DNA of 45,231 nucleotides from a virus. Below are positions 43,132 through 45,231 of this stretch, piece by piece. Each line of letters begins with the position of its first letter. The stretch's first letter is position 1. Under the pieces are notes generated by a model. It saw only the letters and a list, made by a program, of their open reading frames with translations. It was not told where the DNA came from and made no database searches. Position numbers and translations under genes: made by a program. The stretch spans positions 1-45,231 of IMG/VR virus record IMGVR_UViG_3300024289_000048; one strand, given 5' to 3'.

Positions 43132-43323
43132 CCCGCGGTAGCGGGCTGCTTCTCTTGGAGGGGGAGGCTTCCCCCGAACGGAAGCCATGCGGACGCATGG
43201 CCGCAGCTCCGCGCGGATGCGCGGGGCTGTAGCTCGCGCGGTAGCGCGATCTATTCCCAGCCGCGGATGCGGCTTGTTTGCGTTCCTGTTCAAAAGGCGG
43301 CGGCAGCCGACTTGCGAACAGGA
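43132..43323. repeat. First array of GGNN-tetraloop mini-hairpins
   Basis: Six or more small hairpins in about 190 bases, most with the octamer GCGGNNGC at the apex. Examples: CCCGC-GGTA-GCGGG (43132-43145), a 7-bp stem with loop GGAC (43184-43201), CCGCGC-GGAT-GCGCGG (43209-43224), TCGCGC-GGTA-GCGCGA (43234-43249), AGCCGC-GGAT-GCGGCT (43259-43274) and CGGC-GGCA-GCCG (43298-43309), the last enclosed by TCCTGTTC/GAACAGGA. Another hairpin, GGGGGA-GGCT-TCCCCC, lies at 43160-43175. Stems differ while the loops keep GGNN, so they look like members of one palindromic family. Confidence 0.75.
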
Positions 43324-43336
43324 GCATCCATCCCCC

Positions 43337-43394
43337 CAGCAAGTATGCGATACTGTCCCTGTTGGTGGTTGGAACACTCTGAAAGGAAACTAGT
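43337..43394 (+). promoter_or_regulatory. Promoter of the rightward cassette
   Basis: CCCAGCAAGTATGCGA is followed by TACT, giving a TGC-GATACT extended -10 box (43346-43354) overlapping the GCAAGTAT half-site (43339-43346). GAAAGGAAA (43381-43389) is the ribosome-binding site for the ATG at 43395. Confidence 0.5.
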
Positions 43395-43775
43395 ATGGAA
43401 AAAGATAGAATGTTTGCTATTTGCCGTGCGGCGAATACCTACTTCAAGAATATCGGTCACATCGACTGGGCGACAGACCGACAGTGCAAGTCATGGAATG
43501 TGGACTATTGGCGCATAACGCAGTCCGACAATGATTTTGCTGAGCCTACCGCGTACGTTGTCGAATTCGACCTTGCAGTCTTCACCGATTGTGAAGGCGT
43601 AGAAAGTACTTGTGAAGGTACTTGCGACATGGGCGAAAGTGAACAATTCCGCATCCATGTAGAATCCGGTCACGACGCGGAATGTTTGATGAAATACGCG
43701 CTGGCCGACCCAGACTGCTGGATTATGTCCATCAGGTCGGAACCTGATAGCGTGCGAAAGTGGACGACTAGATAG
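43395..43775 (+). CDS. Acidic small protein of unknown function
   Basis: A 126-aa acidic protein. It contains MFAICRAANTYFKNIGHIDWATDRQCKSWNVDYWRITQS, a Cys-containing central stretch (TDCEGVESTCEGTCDMGES), and a WIMSIRSEP end. A GAAAGGAAA ribosome-binding site precedes the ATG and a TGC-GATACT promoter-like box lies at 43346-43354 with the GCAAGTAT half-site overlapping. It is the first gene of the rightward cassette between the GC-rich blocks and its coding is clear by codon pattern. No family was recognised. Confidence 0.6.
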   Translation: MEKDRMFAICRAANTYFKNIGHIDWATDRQCKSWNVDYWRITQSDNDFAEPTAYVVEFDLAVFTDCEGVESTCEGTCDMGESEQFRIHVESGHDAECLMKYALADPDCWIMSIRSEPDSVRKWTTR

Positions 43776-43784
43776 TTTAGACTG

Positions 43785-43806
43785 CCTGCCCGGGCAACCG
43801 GGCAGG
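43785..43806 (+). terminator. GNRA-capped hairpin after the first cassette gene
   Basis: A 9-bp stem (CCTGCCCGG and CCGGGCAGG) capped by GCAA, lying between the first and second cassette genes. Only TTT follows, so it may stabilise or process mRNA as much as terminate. Its core CCCGG-GCAA-CCGGG recurs twice downstream. Confidence 0.55.
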
Positions 43807-43827
43807 TTTGAAGGAAAGGAAAGTAGA

Positions 43828-44115
43828 ATGAAACTCAAAACAATTGCAGGATTAGACGGGTACGAATTTGCTGGTGCTATCAGCAAGGCGACAGATAACG
43901 CGGAAATTGCCGAAGCGGCATATCAGCGTGCTAGAAATGCCAAACATAACGCCAATTATCAAATTGAATGTCCGACAGTCTTTATCAGCGAAGCGGCCGC
44001 GGATTGGGATACTGTAATTTCATTGTCTGATATTCGCGCATTGGTAGCAAGCGTTGAAATTATCGCCGCAGAAAACGGTATCTTGCTGCCGCAGAATTGG
44101 CAGGTAATCTATTGA
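43828..44115 (+). CDS. Small Ala-rich protein of unknown function
   Basis: A 95-aa Ala/Ile/Asn-rich protein: KTIAGLDGYEFAGAISKATDNAEIAEAAYQRARNAKHNANYQIEC, then WDTVISLSDIRALVASVEIIAAENGI. A purine-rich GGAAAGGAAAG ribosome-binding site precedes the ATG. It is translated after the first gene of the rightward cassette and its TGA overlaps the start of a 34-aa membrane peptide. No family was recognised. Confidence 0.55.
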   Translation: MKLKTIAGLDGYEFAGAISKATDNAEIAEAAYQRARNAKHNANYQIECPTVFISEAAADWDTVISLSDIRALVASVEIIAAENGILLPQNWQVIY

Positions 44116-44219
44116 TGCGGCGGAATAGCCCGGGCAACCGGGCTAGACTTCGCGAGTTTATAGGTTTTGTTCTAATATTCGCGCTCGTAGTATTGGCCAG
44201 TGGCCTAAATAACAATTGA
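44115..44219 (+). CDS. 34-aa membrane peptide
   Basis: A 34-aa product that starts in a TGATG junction with the preceding gene. It has a basic N-terminus (MRRNSPGNRARLREF) followed by one hydrophobic segment (IGFVLIFALVVLASGLNN). It is the size and form of small phage membrane peptides, some of which act as toxins or inhibitors. A CCCGG-GCAA-CCGGG hairpin (44126-44145) falls within its N-terminal codons, which makes a regulatory overlap plausible. The junction is strong evidence; the length is small. Confidence 0.45.
   Translation: MRRNSPGNRARLREFIGFVLIFALVVLASGLNNN
44126..44145 (+). repeat. Second CCCGG-GCAA-CCGGG hairpin, inside the 34-aa gene
   Basis: An 8-bp stem (TAGCCCGG and CCGGGCTA) capped by GCAA, near-identical in core to the hairpins at 43785 and 44228. 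It lies within the first codons of the 34-aa membrane peptide, so it may affect its translation. Confidence 0.6.
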
Positions 44220-44227
44220 AACTTTAC

Positions 44228-44251
44228 AGCCCGGGCGACCGGGCTTTTTTT
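44228..44251 (+). terminator. Rho-independent terminator of the rightward cassette
   Basis: A 7-bp stem (AGCCCGG/CCGGGCT) capped by GCGA and followed by seven T (44245-44251). It closes the three-gene cassette. Confidence 0.85.
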
Positions 44252-44259
44252 CCGGCCGG

Positions 44260-44296
44260 CCATTGAAGCCCAGCAGGTATGCGAGGGCTTCAATGG
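44260..44296. repeat. Perfect 12-bp inverted repeat with a regulatory-looking loop
   Basis: Arms CCATTGAAGCCC (44260-44271) and GGGCTTCAATGG (44285-44296) enclose AGCAGGTATGCGA. The loop is almost identical to the promoter element at 43337-43350 (CCCAGCARGTATGCGA). It could be a protein target or part of a hairpin RNA. Confidence 0.65.
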
Positions 44297-45231
44297 TGAG
44301 AGTAAAAGACAGTGTCACAAAGTGACGGCCTGATTATTTGTAGATAATAGAATCAATATTAGACTCCACAAAAATAGTAATAGTAACCACGCGCTCCACT
44401 ATATAGATCCATATACACATACACACATCGTTCTCTCAACCCTTTCAGTGGCGCGTAGCGCTGCGGATGCAGCGGTACGCAGGTCGCGTCCTTCCTCCCA
44501 GCTTTCTTCTACACAGGGCGTAGGTGGCGCGTGTGCGTCGCGGTAGCGTCCACATGCAGTGGGCGGTTGTGCTTTGCGAAGCGTAGGCGGTGCCTGGGAT
44601 CAGGTATAGCCGTAGCGCAGCAGCTTCTCAATTCCCTCGCCGGGCAGTCGCCGGGCAACACATACACGCAGGTAAGCGGGTGCCTCGCCGGGCCGCGCGG
44701 GGCGCCGCGGTAGCGGCGTCCTGCGGCTGCGCGGAGCGCTGCGGATGCAGCGGTCTGCACCCCGCGGTAGCGGGGTTAGCACATAGCTGCGCGGATGCGC
44801 GGGTATGTATTCGGGGGCCTCACAATTTGCTGTCGCTGTGCTATCCCCCTTGATGCGTTACACAAAGCGTGGAGTAGGGAAAAGGATCGCGAAGCGCACA
44901 TACTTCTTCTCGGCAGCAGTGCGCCCACGCTCGCCTACCTGATTGCGTACTGTTCGTAGTGGGGGCAGATCGTATAGACACAAGCCTAAGCGTGGAAGCA
45001 CGTCAGCTGCCGGGAAAAATTTTTTGGCCTTTCTGGGGGGAGTCTGGCCAGTTGTCGTACTGCACTAGGTCGCGCGCAATTGTGGAGGGCGCGCGCTTGG
45101 GCTGGCCGTTGGGGTTGTTCGGGCTGTCGATCGTGTCGCGCTAGGTGGTGCGGGTATGTGGCAATTTCGCTGTTGGCTACGTTCGCGCAACCTTGTTGCA
45201 TTCTTTCGCGAAGCTCCGCGCGTTTTACACT
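44297..45231. other. Non-coding right end with AT-rich then GC-rich parts
   Basis: After the 12-bp inverted repeat a short AT-rich stretch (44340-44420) follows with TATA-like steps and a small GTCAC-AAA-GTGAC hairpin, then the second GC-rich hairpin array and a GC-rich tail to the window end. No gene is supported; open frames are short, overlapping and low in sense. The region could hold regulatory or replication signals or non-coding RNA. Confidence 0.6.
44453..44802. repeat. Second array of GGNN-tetraloop mini-hairpins
   Basis: Further members of the same family: CGCTGC-GGAT-GCAGCG occurs twice (44459-44474 and 44737-44752) within an identical 20-base repeat (44457-44476 and 44735-44754). 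The first copy is extended by GCGTA/TACGC outer arms. Also present are CGCCGC-GGTA-GCGGCG (44703-44718), ACCCCGC-GGTA-GCGGGGT (44759-44776) and GCGC-GGAT-GCGC (44789-44800). Shared 14-15-base words link this array to the first (43132 with 44761, 43211 with 44789). Confidence 0.75.

Larger units (their letters stand above)
42967..43336. other. GC-rich non-coding block between the methyltransferase and the cassette
   Basis: No convincing gene is seen. Frames that stay open here overlap each other on both strands, have Arg/Pro/Gly-rich sequence without motifs, and reflect GC bias. The block holds the G-quadruplex and the first hairpin array. Composition differs clearly from the phage genes on either side. 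Confidence 0.65.

Noticed and set aside
42973-43377. Leftward frames of 117-134 codons in the same block
   Set aside because: Arg/Pro-rich translations of hairpin DNA, mutually overlapping, with no ribosome-binding site. They reflect GC bias.
42841-43518. A 225-codon + strand frame across the first GC-rich block
   Set aside because: It overlaps the methyltransferase start and the cassette gene in other frames, has Arg-rich sequence with no motif, and other frames of similar length run on both strands in the same bases.
44509-44853. Several frames of 60-87 codons in the second GC-rich block
   Set aside because: They overlap on both strands and translate palindromic DNA, with no family pattern or start signal.
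1-45231. tRNA genes or a phage RNA polymerase
   Set aside because: No cloverleaf with a TTCRA loop was found in the intergenic gaps, and no protein shows polymerase motifs, so neither is reported.

Overview
The window looks like a large piece of a tailed double-stranded DNA bacteriophage (Caudoviricetes) with a podovirus-type particle. The evidence is a P22-like portal, a large terminase, a scaffold and HK97-fold-type capsid pair, two adaptor-like proteins, a nozzle-type tail protein, a beta-helix tailspike, glycine-rich internal virion-type proteins and a giant (>2,970 aa) polyvalent virion-type protein. There is no integrase, no rRNA or tRNA gene, and no DNA or RNA polymerase gene in view. 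The left edge cuts the giant gene, so the genome continues beyond it. Base composition is moderate (roughly mid-40s %GC by eye), except for two GC-rich non-coding blocks near the right end.

Layout. (1) Positions 1-35,948 form one leftward late region. In transcription order it holds a DUF6321-type protein, two small proteins, three head/packaging-region proteins of unknown role, a zinc-motif putative small terminase, large terminase, a 47-aa membrane peptide, portal, scaffold, major capsid, a small structural protein, two adaptors, two holin-like proteins, tail and receptor-binding proteins (beta-helix spike, 20-aa-repeat protein, nozzle), internal virion-type proteins and the giant protein. 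Many of these genes are joined by one-base TAATG or four-base ATGA overlaps. One DUF3310-like gene (32360-32617) runs against this direction. (2) Positions 36,012-37,352 are a short rightward operon: dUTPase, ThyX and a LuxR-type HTH protein, ended by a strong two-way terminator. (3) Positions 37,382-42,943 are a set of leftward small-gene operons: SSB, a CHAP endolysin, SNase-type nuclease, DUF5872, HTH regulators, several DUF2829/Tad2-like proteins and an MT-A70 adenine methyltransferase. (4) Positions 42,950-45,231 are mostly GC-rich non-coding DNA full of mini-hairpins, enclosing a three-gene rightward cassette (43,395-44,219).

How the parts work together. Group 1 builds and packages the particle and ejects the genome. 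Groups 2 and 3 supply thymidine nucleotides, single-strand DNA protection, nuclease, DNA methylation, lysis and regulation, and may counter host defence. Several operons begin at a TATACT/TATAAT/TACAAT box placed only 5-7 nt before the ATG, which predicts leaderless mRNAs. A recurring half-site, GCARGTA, sits at most of the same intergenic regions. Leaderless transcription together with ThyX would fit an actinobacterial host (for example a freshwater one at this GC content), but that is inference and not shown by the sequence.

Points most worth a second look: the leaderless and bidirectional promoter design; the cluster of DUF2829/Tad2-like proteins, one fused to an HTH; the GGNN-tetraloop hairpin arrays with a G-quadruplex; and small overlooked genes at 29708-29851, 35375-35464, 40499-40675 and 44115-44219.
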